A DNA stretch of 64,000 nucleotides from Rutidosis leptorrhynchoides (GCF_046630445.1 NC_092341.1:28410001-28474000), one strand, 5' to 3'. Positions 1 to 12,560 are shown, numbered from the stretch's first letter. Program-made: numbers and translations. Notes: generated by a model from the letters alone, not told the origin.

Positions 1-1500
1 ATAATAAGTTTAGTCATGGTAATATCACCCCAAATATTCGACAGTATCCGGGCAGCGCAAGATGAAGCATTTACCCCCGATAACGTGAGAAAAGAAAGGA
101 TCAAAGGGTAAGTTAATAATTTTATAGTAGATTCCCGTGGTCTAAGGCTTAGATATGTAATAATTTGGGTACCTTTACAAAGTGGCGCTAGAAGCGAGCT
201 CCTTGACTTAGCTCACAAATCTAAGTTTTCGATTCACCCTGGTGCTACGAAAATGTATAGGGACCTAAGGAAAGACTATTGGTGGCCAGGAATGAAGAGA
301 GATATAGTAAAGTATGTCAATAAGTTTCTTATTTGCCTCCAAGTAAAAGCCGATCATCAAATGTCGTATGGTAAACTGCAACCATTAGAGGTACCGGTAT
401 GGAAGTGGGAGCATATCACGATGGATTTAGTGACTAAGTTGCTTAAGACCCCTCGGCAACACGACGTCATTTGGGTTATTGTTTATAGATTGACTAAGAG
501 TGCGTTATTTTTGGCAATAAGAGAAGCTTCATCGTCGGAAACAATGTCTAAATTATATATGAAGGAGGTTGTTGCAAGACATGGAGTGCCGGTTTCCATT
601 GTTTCGGTTCGTGACACCCGATTTACCTCACGATATTGGAGGAAGTTTCAAGAAGAGATGGGCACCAAGTTGCGTGTAAGCACCGCGTTTCACCCACAAA
701 CGGATGGTCAAAGTGAGCGAACTATCCAAACTCTTGAGGATATGTTGAGGGCGTGTATCATCGATTTTGGTGGTAGTTAGGATACTCACCTACCTTTAGT
801 TGAATTTTCGTACAATAATAGTTATCATTCTACCATTGAAATGGCACCTTATGAGATGTTGTATGGGAGAAAGTGTAGAACCCCAATATGTTGGGGTGAA
901 GTGGGTCAAAGGGAATTAGGAAGCACGGCAGTAGTGCAACAAACAACCGAAATGATAGATCAAATTCGTGAAAGAATGAAAGCGGCACAAGATCGACAAA
1001 AGTCATATGCGGATAAAAGAAGGAAGCCGATAGAATTTCAAGTGGGTGATAAAGTAATGCTTAAGGTTTCCCCGTGAAAAGGTATAATTCATTTTCGAAC
1101 GAGGGGAAAATTGGGACCAAGATTTGTGGGACCATTTGAGATAGTTGCGAGAGTCGGGAAGGTAGCTTACCGTTTGGCCTTGCCCGATGAATTGAGTAGC
1201 ATACATGACACGTTTCACGTGTCACAATTAAGAAAGTGTTTGGCGGATGAATCGACGTATATCCCACTAAATGAAATTGAGGTTGACGATAAGCTAAGAT
1301 ATGCGGAAAAGCCAATAAATATTTTAGATCAAAAGGTTAAGCAATTAAGAAATAAGTCGGTGACATTGTTGAAAGTGTTATGGCAATTTAGAAAGGGTTC
1401 CGAATGTACGTGGGAACCCGAAGAATGGCTTATGAAGTATTATCCATCGTTGCACCAAGAGTGGTTCGCGAGGACGCGAACAATCTAACGGGGGGAGAGT
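1..1500 (+). mobile_element. Ty3/gypsy chromovirus, 3' part of pol (integrase and chromodomain), decayed
   Basis: Fossil retrotransposon entering from the left edge. Around 240-780 the translation gives an integrase zinc-binding and catalytic core: a [10 protein letters not shown] block, then DLV, then the [11 protein letters not shown] motif typical of Ty3/gypsy integrases. Around 841-1077 come MAPYEMLYGRKCRTP and the integrase C-terminal region. Around 1111-1488 lie GPFEI, the [11 protein letters not shown] block and a chromodomain-like tail with a W-x-x-E-x-E-E-W motif near 1405-1430, which marks a chromovirus (Tekay/Del-like by appearance). A polypurine tract at about 1490-1499 is followed directly by an LTR. 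The copy is broken in a few places and its 5' part lies outside the window. Confidence 0.85.
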
Positions 1501-3570
1501 TGTAACATCCCAAATAACTAAGGTAATATTTTATGTAATTTAATATTGATATATATATATTGTTGGCATTATTTTGTATAATAAAATGGATAATATTTCA
1601 AATTTGTTAGTTAAGTTGAAAAGGGACTAGAGATGCAAAGTTAGTTTAAGGACCTCCCATTATATGATTTTGGTGGGGAGGGAAGAAAGTGTAAATAAGG
1701 CAAAGACAATTTAATTAAATTGTTTAAATGCTGAAATCTCATTATCAGTTGCAAAAAAAAAAAAAAAACAGAAAGTTAGTGTGCTTGTGTGTGAGTGGCG
1801 ACCCAAACAAGGAAGAAGGAGAAATCCTACATTGGAAGATTTGATAACATGCAAGTAGAAATTCATGTAATCTAGTGTGCTCTAATCATCATAACAAGTT
1901 GCAATTCTTTAATTTCTTCTCTAATTGTGCACAATTAGGGTTCTTAAATCCCTAGAGACAAGGTATGAACTTCTAAGTCTATGTATCACTACATTGGGTG
2001 CACATTTGTATGATTACAAACGAATTTTATAAGTTGTTGTATGTTGTGAGTGTGCACATTTGTATGATTAAAAACGAATTTTTATTGATGTTTGGATGCA
2101 AGTTCATGTATGATATTGTTACAAGTAATGATGTTTTGATGTATGATGATGTTTAAGGTTGCTAGTAGTTAAAATGGGTTTATGCACACCAAGTGTTTGA
2201 TGAAATGTTTGAGAGAATGACAAGTCCATGTTTGTAAGAGATAAACTAGAGAAATTGTGTATTAGGAAAATGATGTTTGTATGATAATGTTTGTTATAAT
2301 GGAAAAGTGAAAAGAAAAGTTAAGAATTTTATGTATATGAATGTACATGTGAATGATGAGGTAAAAAGGGGATTAAGAAAGATTAAGTCAAATGTATAAG
2401 TATATGAATGTGTTGTAAGCATTTGAAAGATGTAAATTCGTTTGAACTATGTTAATGACGAGATTAGCTCATGTATAGGTGCTAATCAAGACAAAGGAAC
2501 TTCAAGCGACCAAGGAATCTCATTTAACCAAGGTGAGTTTATAGGGGGTAAATTGGGCGGGTCAAGAGTGGCTTAGTGTTCTCGGATTGCATCCGTTCAA
2601 GAGGGCAATGACTCTGTGCACTAGATGGATAACTTAGATAGGATTATTAGGCATGCCTAATAATTGTATCTATGGTTGATGATTAGCTTAGGCAAAATCA
2701 TTAAGCTTGCTTAATGATCTTGTCTATGGTATGACTTAGCTTAGACACTTTGGGTATCTATGTATGTATGCGTTGTGATTAAGGTTAGCTTAGGCATATG
2801 TGTATGCCTATGGTCACGTTTAGCTTAGACACAATTACTAGGATTGACCTTAGTAAGTTATGTCTATGGCAAGAAATAGAGTCGGATCTGATAGTAAGTA
2901 AGCAACCTTCGGGTTGGAAAGGTTAAGTGATGCATTGTTTATGCTCAATGATATGCGTTCTTTTATTCACCTATAACTCACTAAGCATGAAAGCTTACCC
3001 CTATGTTATGTTTATGTTTTTATAGGAACGAAAGGACACCGTGAAGGTAAGGAGCCTATTTGAGGATAGCGGAGCATCGGTCATATAGTAAGTGGTAGTG
3101 CAAGTCCCTATTTTGAATATAGCTCTATTGATACCGCTTATCGACGCTAAGACTTTTGTACTTATGAATTATGTTTCTTTTGAAAGTTGGGACCAAAAGT
3201 TATGTTTAAGATGTAAAAGCGTATCGTTCATGACTAAATGGTTTTTGTAATGTTTAATGATGTAAGAAACTGTTTTAATTAAGTTTGTTTATGCACTATG
3301 TTGTTAAAATGGTGTTGGGTGTGGAAGAAATGGTGAAAATGTGATTTTAAAGCAAGTTAAAGTTTAGTACCAGCGACAGCACAGGGCCGCGCCACAACCC
3401 AATTCGCCTCGCCGCGCCGCGCCCTTAGGCGTATTTTGATAACAGGAGGAATGTTAAACTAGTCCGAAATCCTTTGTCTGTCCGCGCCGCGGCATATCAC
3501 TGGGATAGGTGGTCAACCATATTTAAAAAAAAAAAAATTTATCGTTTTCAGAGCGTTAAAATTAATATAA
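1501..3570 (+). repeat. 3' LTR of the chromovirus (right end approximate)
   Basis: The LTR begins TGTAACATCCC immediately after a purine tract, which is a common start for plant Ty3/gypsy LTRs. The body is non-coding, with a short (TA)n tract, an A-run near 1754-1768 and a GC-rich, CG-rich stretch near 3385-3500. I cannot fix the right end, because the partner LTR and the left target duplication are outside the window; 3570 is an estimate. Confidence 0.6.
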
Positions 3571-3589
3571 TGCTCCGTACAAGTGAAGG

Positions 3590-3930
3590 ATTTGAAATCA
3601 TGAGGATTTAAAATTCTGAAATTTGAAATCCCATTATATGTTTGTTTGGAGGTTTTGAAATTCCATGATACGCAATCCAACTAAAAGAAGTTTGATCAAA
3701 AACTAATATGCGAAAATAAAAATCAAAAACTAAAATTTGAAATGCAAAACTGCAACACAAAACATAAAACTGAAACATATGATTTAGAAATTCTTCATCA
3801 ACACAAAAGATTTTGAAATCATTCATTTATGGAATTTCATGAGATTCGAAGTGCAAATCCCTTCAATCAAATCCTCTAATCAAACATGAGATTTCATAGA
3901 ATTTGAAATGCAAATATCTTCAATCACACG
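3590..3930. repeat. AT-rich foldback-like sequence, possible MITE
   Basis: This stretch has recurring TTTGAAATC/GATTTCA words in both orientations near its two ends (3590-3660 and 3830-3920), which suggests a degraded inverted-repeat element. No clear target duplication was found. It lies immediately left of the duplicated CIPK segment and has no counterpart left of the second copy at 12331. Confidence 0.3.
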
Positions 3931-4524
3931 TGTCCACAAATATAATATAAAATTCCTGTATAGATCGATTAGGTGGATTAGTGTACAACACGGAGGCTAC
4001 ATAATTCAATTAACAACTAGAAAATGATTCGGAGGAATCAAACATCAATTAAAAATCAACGCCATTTCTTTGATTTATGTAAAATGTATTTGTATTAATG
4101 CATTATTATATGTAACATGTAATAATGTAATACTCCATGTAATATGTACATGTATATATTACTCCATTATTAATGTTTTATTATAGATATAATAATATAA
4201 TATATAAATATAAATATGTCACTATGCTACTCACTAGAATCATTTTTAAGTAGGGTATGGTTTTTAAGTAGGGTATGGTTTGTTATCTGCATCCAACCAT
4301 CCACTTGTACATTGTTTTGTTTGTTGTAATTTTCTACACCAATTATAGCCAGACACTTGAGAACCGGACCGTTTCAACGAGTCAACCAATTTTTCCTTTT
4401 TTCCCTACGTGGTGCTCTTTGAAGTTTTATCATCACTATCTTTTCTAAAGGCAATATCATCACTATCACTATAATGTATATTCCTTGGTAGAAAAAGTGA
4501 ACAGTTATGGTAAATATAAATTTA

Positions 4525-4926
4525 GGGTGCGTTTGATAAAACTGAATGATTTAGTGCTGAATGATTCAGAATCTGAATGGTACAGAGCCTCTGAATAAGG
4601 TTTTCTCTGAATGAAAATAAGCTGTTTGATAATCATTTAGAATGAACGATATGAACTGACTAAAACTACCTTATTAACGTGTGACATGAATAAAAAATTC
4701 AATATACTTGTTAGTTAGGTTATCAGGATATGATTTGAGGAGAATACTATACATAATTTAGGCTCTTAATGGTTAAGAGATTGTTTCATCTCTGAATGGT
4801 TCAGAGCTGAATTCTGAACCATTTAGCACCATATGTCATTCAGAGGTCAGAAACAAACGCACTGAATGATGAATGGTTCAGCATTCAGTGCTGAACCATT
4901 TCATTAAGAGGCAAACAAACGCACCC
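4525..4926. mobile_element. Tourist-like (PIF/Harbinger) MITE, 402 bp
   Basis: The terminal inverted repeat is GGGTGCGTTTG at the left and CAAACGCACCC at the right. Target duplication TTA is present at 4522-4524 and 4927-4929. The orthologous place in the duplicated segment (14790-14792) has a single TTA and no insert, so the insertion came after the duplication or was absent from the other lineage. The interior is full of CTGAATGATTCAG-like words in both orientations. A 3-bp TTA target and this TIR are what the PIF/Harbinger superfamily makes. Confidence 0.85.
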
Positions 4927-5228
4927 TTACACGTAGCTAGTCACTAGTAAATTTTCTGTTATACGAGATGTTAAAAGGATTAACACATGAGAACTCATAT
5001 GCTCGACACATGAGTTAACAAGATTAACTCGAAGATTAGCTATACCCGTCGTTAACCAAATACGATCGAGCCTATGTATCTTGATCGATTAGCCTAAACC
5101 GAACGGAACTAACCAATTTAAACAACTTGATTCACATGTAGTAAAACTCACATCTTAAAACAAAAACGTTTTTGTACATTAGAAGAGTAGTAGTGTACTC
5201 CACATCTATCAAACTAAAATTTTCTAAT

Positions 5229-6812
5229 TTAACTGTTATCTTCTCCTTGCCACTTCCATACAATATCTTGTAGGGCAGGTCGAACATCATCTTCACAAAA
5301 CTTTTTGTATTCTAACGTATCACCAGCCGACTTCGAAAACTCGACAACTGCCAATTCGGATGCAACCTCAAACACCTCAACCGTAACCGCCAACTTCCCT
5401 TTTCGGCCCTCCGATAGCCCCTGCATCCTCACTTTATACTCACTTTGTTTCGACCTCGAAATCTTCAAGTTCAACTTCTTAGCAACTAATTCAAGTTTAC
5501 CAACAATCGATGAAGCCGAGTTTCTCGAAGTAAACAATGACCCCGACTTTCACTTGTTCTCAAACATGCTTGATAAGTCAAAACCCGATGACATCGCGGA
5601 AATAAACTCGAACGCATTGTAAAACGGTGGCGAAGATTTTATTTTTGTAGCTTCAGGCTCAGGCTCAAGCTCAGGCTCGAGCTCGGGCTCGTTTTCTTTA
5701 AGAGAAAAGGCTAATGGCCTTTGAAAACCTTTCAAAAACCACGGTGATCTCATAATCGCCGGGATCGTTGTCCTTCGTGAAGGATCAACGATTAAAATCT
5801 TCGATATCAAGCGTCGTGCATCGGACGTAATCCACGGTGGATATTCGTATTCGGCTTTGAAGATCCTTTTATACATATGCATCAAATTTTCATCTTGAAA
5901 CGGTAAAAACCCGGCTAAAAAACATACAAAATCACCCCACAAGACCAAATATCAGCTTTCGCACCATCATACCCTTTTCGCCTTAAAACCTCTGGTGCAA
6001 CGTATGCCGGTGTACCACACTGCGTATCTAACAACCCGTCGTTTCTTAATTGCTCCGGTAACGAAGATAACCCGAAATCCGATACTTTTAAGTCGCCATT
6101 TTCGTCTAATAACAAATTCTCGGGCTTTAAATCGCGATGAGAGACAACGCGACTATGACAAAAATCGACCGCGCTGATTAATTGTTGAAAATATTTTTTT
6201 GCTACATCTTCTTTTAATTTTCCTTTTAAAACTTTGGCAAAAAGCTCACCACCGGTTACATATTCCATGACGAAATATATTTTTCGTTTTGTTGCCATTA
6301 CTTCTTTTAATTCAACCACGTTTGGGTGCCGTACAAGCCTCATAACCGAAATTTCACGAGTTATTTGATCCATCATACGTGAAAAAAATACGTAAACCTA
6401 TAATGATTAAACATATTGAAATGCTTGAAATTTATGTGTAGTTAGCAATTATTATTTATTATATGAATTATACCATTATACTATATAGATGACCAGATAA
6501 TAGTAAACAGCTAAGGTTTTCTCTGTTCAGAATATATGGATTTAGAATATTTTTATTCATACAAGGCATAACCGGTTTAACCGTTTCCAACCCTTTTCAA
6601 GTGATTTTTGACCCTTTTCTTGATCACTCAAAATATGTTTATAGTGAGATTTAAATCTAATACCACTTGTAAGGAATCAAAAACTCAATAACTAATATAT
6701 TTTGAGATGGTGAATAAAAAAAATACTAAATTTTACTGTGTACCTTCTTTACGAACTTGATCTTTCTTGATGACTTTAATCGCAACACTTTCGGACGTCA
6801 CAATATCCTTCG
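5229..6812 (-). pseudogene. CIPK25/CIPK5-like protein kinase pseudogene (second copy)
   Basis: This is a broken paralogue of the intact gene at 15092-16814. Exon 2 occupies 5229-6378, the intron 6379-6743 and the remaining part of exon 1 6744-6812. Beyond 6812 unrelated sequence replaces the glycine-rich loop and the start. Further lesions relative to the intact copy are: the intron acceptor AG reads AC at 6379-6380; a one-base deletion near 5915-5925 shifts the frame after the GVILYV block; and a CGA to TGA change ends the frame at 5550-5552, just after FENK. The acidic Glu-Pro repeat after the kinase domain is longer here than in the intact copy. The catalytic HRDLKPEN block is retained, but the whole cannot encode a kinase. 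Low divergence suggests recent loss. Confidence 0.9.
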
Positions 6813-6884
6813 AGAAAAGTTACTATTTCTCGAAAGTTTCTATTTTTGAAAACCTACTATTTATGAAAAACTTTCACTTATAGT

Positions 6885-7140
6885 AAGCTTCTAGTTTAAG
6901 AATGTTCGGGTTATAATCCTTAACAAAGATGTTGTACAATCTCGCCCAAACTTCGTTGCTACCATGCAAGTCACTCGAATGATCTATTGTTACCGAGCGG
7001 CCCAAGATCTCTTGACCAGAATCTAAGTCATGGCATTTGAGATCCACAAGTGTCCCATAATGGTACCAAGGATCACCCTAGGCCACAAGTAGCGATGATG
7101 TTTGTAGTCTTTGTACGCTATCTTTAACTATAACCTTCAC
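6885..7140 (-). other. Unrecognised coding-like fragment
   Basis: Read on the minus strand this gives about 80 residues that look like real protein (GDPWYHYGTLVDLKC, then GQEILGRSVTIDHSSDLHG, then EVWARLYNIFVKDYNPN), with one internal stop and a terminal stop at about 6884. I do not recognise the family. It lies next to the broken 5' end of the CIPK pseudogene and on the same strand. It may be a captured host gene scrap or part of the surrounding retroelement. Confidence 0.3.
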
Positions 7141-7370
7141 GTTAATAGTGTTAGCATTTAACAAGTTATTAATGTACTTATTAGTTATATATATATAATT
7201 GATAATATACTTGGTGTAATTAAGTGTTACCATATAGGTAAGTGTATAAGTTATACTAATAATAGTATTATTATTTAATTAATCTACTATTACGTTACAT
7301 GTATGAATATACCTATATGATACATACATATATATTCTTTATTATTATTATACATGTTCATAACAATATA

Positions 7371-7372
<2 letters not shown>

Positions 7373-7469
<97 letters not shown>

Positions 7470-7712
7470 GTGTAGGTGTTACATATATATAAGTGTAAGA
7501 TGATACATATATATATATACTTATTACTTTTCTTACTATGTTTACTAACTTATATAACTTACATATTACACATTCATACATACATACACGCGTACATATA
7601 CATACATATATACACATATATATACACTTATGTATATATTTCATATACACACACATATACCTACAATGTATACATGCATATACGTACGTATGCATGCATG
7701 CATGCACGTACA
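7373..7712. repeat. (TA)n microsatellite and alternating purine-pyrimidine tract
   Basis: About 90 bp of pure TA runs (7373-7466) are followed by a mixed ATAC/ATGC alternating tract that ends in CGTACGTATGCATGCATGCA near 7682-7705. The reading frames over it are Tyr/Ile or Tyr/His repeats and are not genes. Confidence 0.85.
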
Positions 7713-8777
7713 CCATGATCATAATTACCTTACTAATTCATAATCATAACCTACTTATCATATTCAAGACCTATTACATTAACATAAAATCATAACTTTT
7801 TAACATAATAACTAATCATCTTATTAGCCATAATCAATTCGTATCCAATTATGATGATCCGGCAATTTCTGACCAAATTTAAACTTAATCTTTAACGTTT
7901 CCGACACGATAAGCAAAGTCTATGAAGTTGAATCCTAAAATTCTTGAACTATTCAAATACCCTTCGATTGTTCTCAACGATTCGCGAACAAATATATGTA
8001 AATAGATACATATATATACTATAACTTGAAAACGTAACAAAGTGTTATGAAAACGATACTGTGCATTAACCTTATTAGTTTGATTATCTGATTGATATAT
8101 TTAACTACGGAGTTAAAAGATTATGCCAAACGATTGAATTAAAAGATATTTATTGAGTCCCTTAAAGATTATGATATTATTACGAGTTTCTGTTGTGAGG
8201 TCCACGTTGATTTGAGAAATCGTTCATTTTTAACGATATTCGAAATAAATGGTAAAGTGTTAGTTTAAATAATGTAATTTGGACACATACAATAATAAGG
8301 AATATTAACTGTTGGAATTAGATATATGAATAACTTGCAACGTATATTTAAAACGTGTTTTTAAATATTAACTTGGTTACAAAACGTTTTGATTTAAAAC
8401 AATATTATTAAATATACTTTGTTAGATAACGAGCCATTGATTTATAGAAGTAAATGACCAAAACACTCAATTGTATAAGTTATATCTCAAGTGGTATAGT
8501 TTTTGAATAATTTAAATCTATATTTTGACAAAGGTACGAGTCACGAAAGGTAAAGTGCTAGTTTTCTTAGTGTACGAAAGGACGTTCGAAAAATCGGAAC
8601 CGGGAGATAAGTCGAGTGACAACGTATGACTTATCGGAACAAAAATTACAAGTCAACTATGCACGTGAATTTAATATAATATATATTTAATTATTTAAAT
8701 TAAATATATTATAGATATTATATAAAAATATGTCGACAAGCTAAAAGTTAAAAAAATTGTGAGCTGGATTTTGGGGC

Positions 8778-8853
8778 CATGCGATCGCATGAGAAATAGA
8801 CATAAAACCCATGCGATCGCATGGGGTTCAGTTTCAGCAAAAGTACTATAAAT
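8778..8853 (+). promoter_or_regulatory. Twin GCGATCGC palindromes upstream of an LTR TATA box
   Basis: CATGCGATCGCATG (8778-8791) and CCCATGCGATCGCATGGG (8808-8825) are perfect palindromes whose centres are 32 bp apart, about three helical turns. A TATAAAT box follows at 8847-8853. The arrangement looks like paired binding sites in the U3 promoter of the solo LTR. A protein that binds them is not known to me. Confidence 0.5.
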
Positions 8854-8927
8854 GCTCCAGTTTTTCTGCCGAATGTTTTACATCCTTTCTCAATACCTCT
8901 CTCACTCTCTGTAATATATATAAACAT

Positions 8928-8928
8928 A

Positions 8929-9001
<73 letters not shown>
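8928..9001. repeat. (TTA)n microsatellite
   Basis: Nearly pure TTA repeats inside the solo LTR, downstream of its TATA box. The poly-leucine frame across it is not a gene. Confidence 0.9.
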
Positions 9002-12000
9002 ATTAATTAACAAGTAAGTATTATTATTATTTATACATAAAATACTACGACGAGGTCATGAGCGAGCTATTTCAAAACGAGTTTTATGAGAGGGATAGAG
9101 CTAAGGAAATTATGGGTTATAACTATGGAAGTTATGGGTAATGTTCATGGGTATTGTACGCAGGTCAAACCTAGTGTTTATCATCTCCGTTGCGTCTACG
9201 TACTTTCCTACAATATTGAATCACAATATTGAAACGTGAGCATTCATATTTTATCTTTTATATATTAATTGTGTATCCATGTCTAGTGCTCGAGTATATA
9301 TATTTATGCATGCTTGTATGCTAAATTTCTTCGCTAAACAGTTTATGATGAATCACGAATTAAATACATATATTACTGATAAAAGGTATATGATATGCAT
9401 GTTTTTGAAAAGCTAGCGAAAAATCAATAACTTTTCATTTAGATATCGAATAGTTTCGATGAACGGATTAAAAGATATGATCAACTGAATTATGATTGAC
9501 GTTAATTGAAATTGCTTTTGAATCTGCAATTAAGATTTAAACGACTTGTTTACGAGATTGATAAAATGGATTTTTTAAATATTACCAGCCGAGTAAATGA
9601 ATTCTTATATAAAGCACGTCTCGTATTGTTGAACTATTATCAAAATTGACTTTTTGAAACGACTTTGGATAACTTTTGTATGTCGATCTCGAGCATTAGG
9701 ATTGTGATACACTATGACCAGACCTAGCTTGATAGACATTTATTGACCAACATATGTTCTCTAGGTTGAGATCTACGGTTATTTGGTATTCCGAGTTTCG
9801 GTCACATTTCGGTGAACGACTTTATGTGCTGCTAAGGTGAGTTTCATTTGCTCCCTTTTAAATTGCTTTTGCAATCTATATTTTTGGGCTGAGAATACAT
9901 GCACTTTATTTTAAACGCAATGGATACAAGTACATACTAAATTCTACACTGAGTTTGAACCGAAAATTCCTTAGCTTTGGTAACTAGTAACTGTCAGTTA
10001 TAAGAACTGGTGGGCGCGAGTAGTAGTATATGGATCCATAGGGCTTGATATCCCCGTCCGAGCTAGAGCACTAGCCTTTTAACGGACGTATGCTATTTGA
10101 GAAGCGTACACGTTGGTTTGCATGTATTATTAAGATGGTTATATAAAGGGTATAAATTATATATACGTTAAGTTTAGTTACCAGGGTGCTCAATTTCGTA
10201 GAATATTTTGATAAACGTTTCTGGATGAAACAACTGAAATCTTGTGATCTACCTTTATGTACAGATTATGCAAAACATTAAAACTATGAACTCACCAACC
10301 TTTGTGTTGACACTTGTTAGCATGTTTATTCTCAGGTTCCCTAGAAGTCTTCCGATGTTTGCTTATATGTTAGACAAGCTATGTGCATGGAGTCTTACAT
10401 GGCATATTTTTTAAGGAAACGTTGCATTCACCAAATCATCACCATGTATCTTATTTTGACTGCATTGTCAACGGAAGTACTATTGTAAACTATTATATTA
10501 CGGTGATTGTCTATATGTAGAAATCATCAAATGTCGAAAACCTTTGATTTAAATATTCATTTATGGTGTGCCTTTTCAAAAGAATGCAATATTTACAAAA
10601 CGTATCATATAGAGGTCAAATGCCTCGCAATGAAATCGATGAATGACGTGTTCGTCCATATGGATTTGGAGCGATCATCACACCAATTCTCCTAGCCCTA
10701 ATCATATTAATCATAATCAATACATGACATTCATTACTAATTCATACCCTATGTCATATTCATATTCTTATAATCCTTTTATTTGTAATTAATTACAACA
10801 CATAAACTTCTACTATTAACCCTAACCTTTAATCATGTAGATAAATCATAAAATCATAATCTATTCACATTCATAATCTTTACCCTTAATCATAATCATT
10901 AAAGCTTTTACCATTTAATTATATATATCAAGATCAAATCTTACTTTATTACCAATAATCATAGTACTTTTAATTTAACAAACTTATTAATCATCATCAA
11001 AATCTTTCCTTCTTCATAATCATTATCTTTATTCTTACAAGATTCATGATCTTAATCTTTTATCATATTCATTATACTTATTCATTCACATTAATAATTC
11101 ATTAATAATACTTGATCATACTCATTCTTAACCTATTAATCCATACAAGACTTATTTCTATTAGTTCATAACACTTCATGATCAATTCATAAATTCAACA
11201 TGAAATCATAAACTTTTTATTCATTAAACTTTAACATCTAACATCATACTTAATAATACTTATAACAAAATACTTAATTATAACTTTAAAAGTAATTAAA
11301 TTAAGAACAAGATTAAACTAGGGTTTTAGGTTACCTTAGGAGCTAGAGAGCAAGACTATGATGATGATGGATGCGAGACAGAAAAGCAGAAACCAGTGCA
11401 GCAGCAAGGACGACCCAATTGAGGTGCTTTTGGGTTTTCTTGATCACGTACAGCAGCAACAAAAATCCAGAAAAACGCAACAGCTATCCCAACTTCAACG
11501 AAGGGTTTCTTGGCTTGTTTTTGTTCGACAAACACAGCAGAAAAGGCTGCCTTGGGTAGTCGATTATAGCAGCAGATTTGATGGCGAAAATAAGGCTGTG
11601 ATGGTGTAGGTTATTAGTCGACTGCAACAAGGTTTTGGAGGGTTGTTGGTCGAATGCAGGAGGCTGGACTGCATGGTTTTTAGTCGAAAAACTTGAGAGG
11701 GTTTAGGAGTTTATTTAGTCGACAGAATGGGAGGGAGATAAGCTGGACACAAATCGACTAATGCAGATTGTGGGATTATTTTTGTGGTGAACCAATGAAA
11801 AACTTGATCTCTTATATAGTTGTGTTTGTTTCCTAATCCCTCTCAATTACTTGGAGATCAAGGACACAATTGGTATTAGATTAGGATTAATGCAAGCTTA
11901 GAGATCAAGTTAACTTCCTAATACTCCTACAGCCGATTTATTTGTGACTTCATGTATTTTTATTTTTATTTTTTTTATTCGGCATTTTCCTATTTACATG

Positions 12001-12560
12001 TATATTTAAATTTTTTTTTATTGATTATTATTAAGGTTATATTTATTTAAATTACATTTTATTTATTTATTACTCCCTAACTTATTAACTTTTAAATTTG
12101 GTTCTAATTAGTTTTTAAATTTTATAAATGTCACCATTTAATTTTATTACATATAGTTTAGATTTTAAATTTAGTATTAGGGTTAGGGTTTAAGATTAAT
12201 AAATTCAAGTATTAATTAAGATCATTAATTATGATCGGATAACAACCCTAATGATAACACCCAGAATATGACAATGAAACCCTAAGGGCAATTTGGTAAA
12301 TTTGGAAGGGAAAAGTGAGGGTTGTTATAGTCCACAAATACAATATAAAATTCTTGTATAGATCGATTAGGTGGACTACTGTACAACACGGAGGCTACAT
12401 AATTCTATTAACAACTAGAAAATGATTTGGAGGAATCAAACATCAATTAGAAATCAACGCCATTTCTTTGATTTATGTAAAATGTATTTGTATTAATGTA
12501 TTATATGTAATGTAATATGTACATGTATATATATTTATTAATGTTTTATCATAGGTATAA

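Larger units (their letters stand above)
3931..6812. repeat. Segmental duplication, left unit (carries CIPK pseudogene)
   Basis: This unit matches 12331-16678 nearly base for base outside a few insertions. The match starts at the shared word GTCCACAAATA and ends inside exon 1 of the kinase gene (shared CCTTCG at 6807-6812 and 16673-16678). The unit contains the 3' flank, exon 2, the intron and part of exon 1. Compared with the right unit it has an extra 402-bp MITE (4525-4926) and lacks a Helitron. Similarity is high by eye in exon 2, so the duplication is not ancient. Confidence 0.85.
7850..10682 (+). mobile_element. Solo LTR, TGTGACGACCCGG family, plus orientation
   Basis: The left end reads TATGATGATCCGGCAATTTC, a drifted form of the family start TGTGACGACCCGGAAATTTC. 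It is followed by the family words ACCAAATTTAAACTTAATC and GACACGATAAGCAAAG. The right end is GATCATCACA. The target duplication CCAAT is perfect (7845-7849 and 10683-10687). The length is 2833 bp with no internal region, hence a solo LTR left by recombination between two LTRs. It lies within the older block 6813-12329. A (TTA)n run occupies 8928-9001. Confidence 0.8.
6813..12329 (-). mobile_element. Old LTR-like block between the two CIPK units, split by a solo LTR
   Basis: The right edge read on the minus strand starts TATAACAACCCTCACTTTTCC-like, close to the TGTAACAACCCTCAC start of some plant Ty3/gypsy LTRs, so this looks like a minus-strand LTR with its 5' edge at 12329. The left edge interrupts exon 1 of the CIPK pseudogene. 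The solo LTR at 7850-10682 splits the block; the flanking parts, 6820-7849 and 10688-12329, share the same AT-rich CATAATCATTAAT texture. I could not find the matching end or a target duplication, so the element's limits are uncertain. Confidence 0.4.

Noticed and set aside
5305-5622. Plus-strand frame of 105 residues (and its twin at 15168-15485)
   Set aside because: Antisense shadow of the CIPK C-terminal exon; it is present in both copies only because the exon is conserved.
7348-7795. Frames of 80-124 residues rich in Tyr/Ile/His
   Set aside because: They are translations of (TA)n and ATAC-type repeats on both strands, with no domain and no codon bias.
8811-9017. 68-residue frame with a long poly-Leu stretch that could look like a membrane segment
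   Set aside because: The Leu run is the (TTA)n microsatellite inside a solo LTR.
11358-11609. 83-residue Gln/Lys-rich frame (plus overlapping 62-residue frame)
   Set aside because: It lies in an LTR-like block, has low complexity and no recognisable motif, and shows no start context or conserved neighbours.
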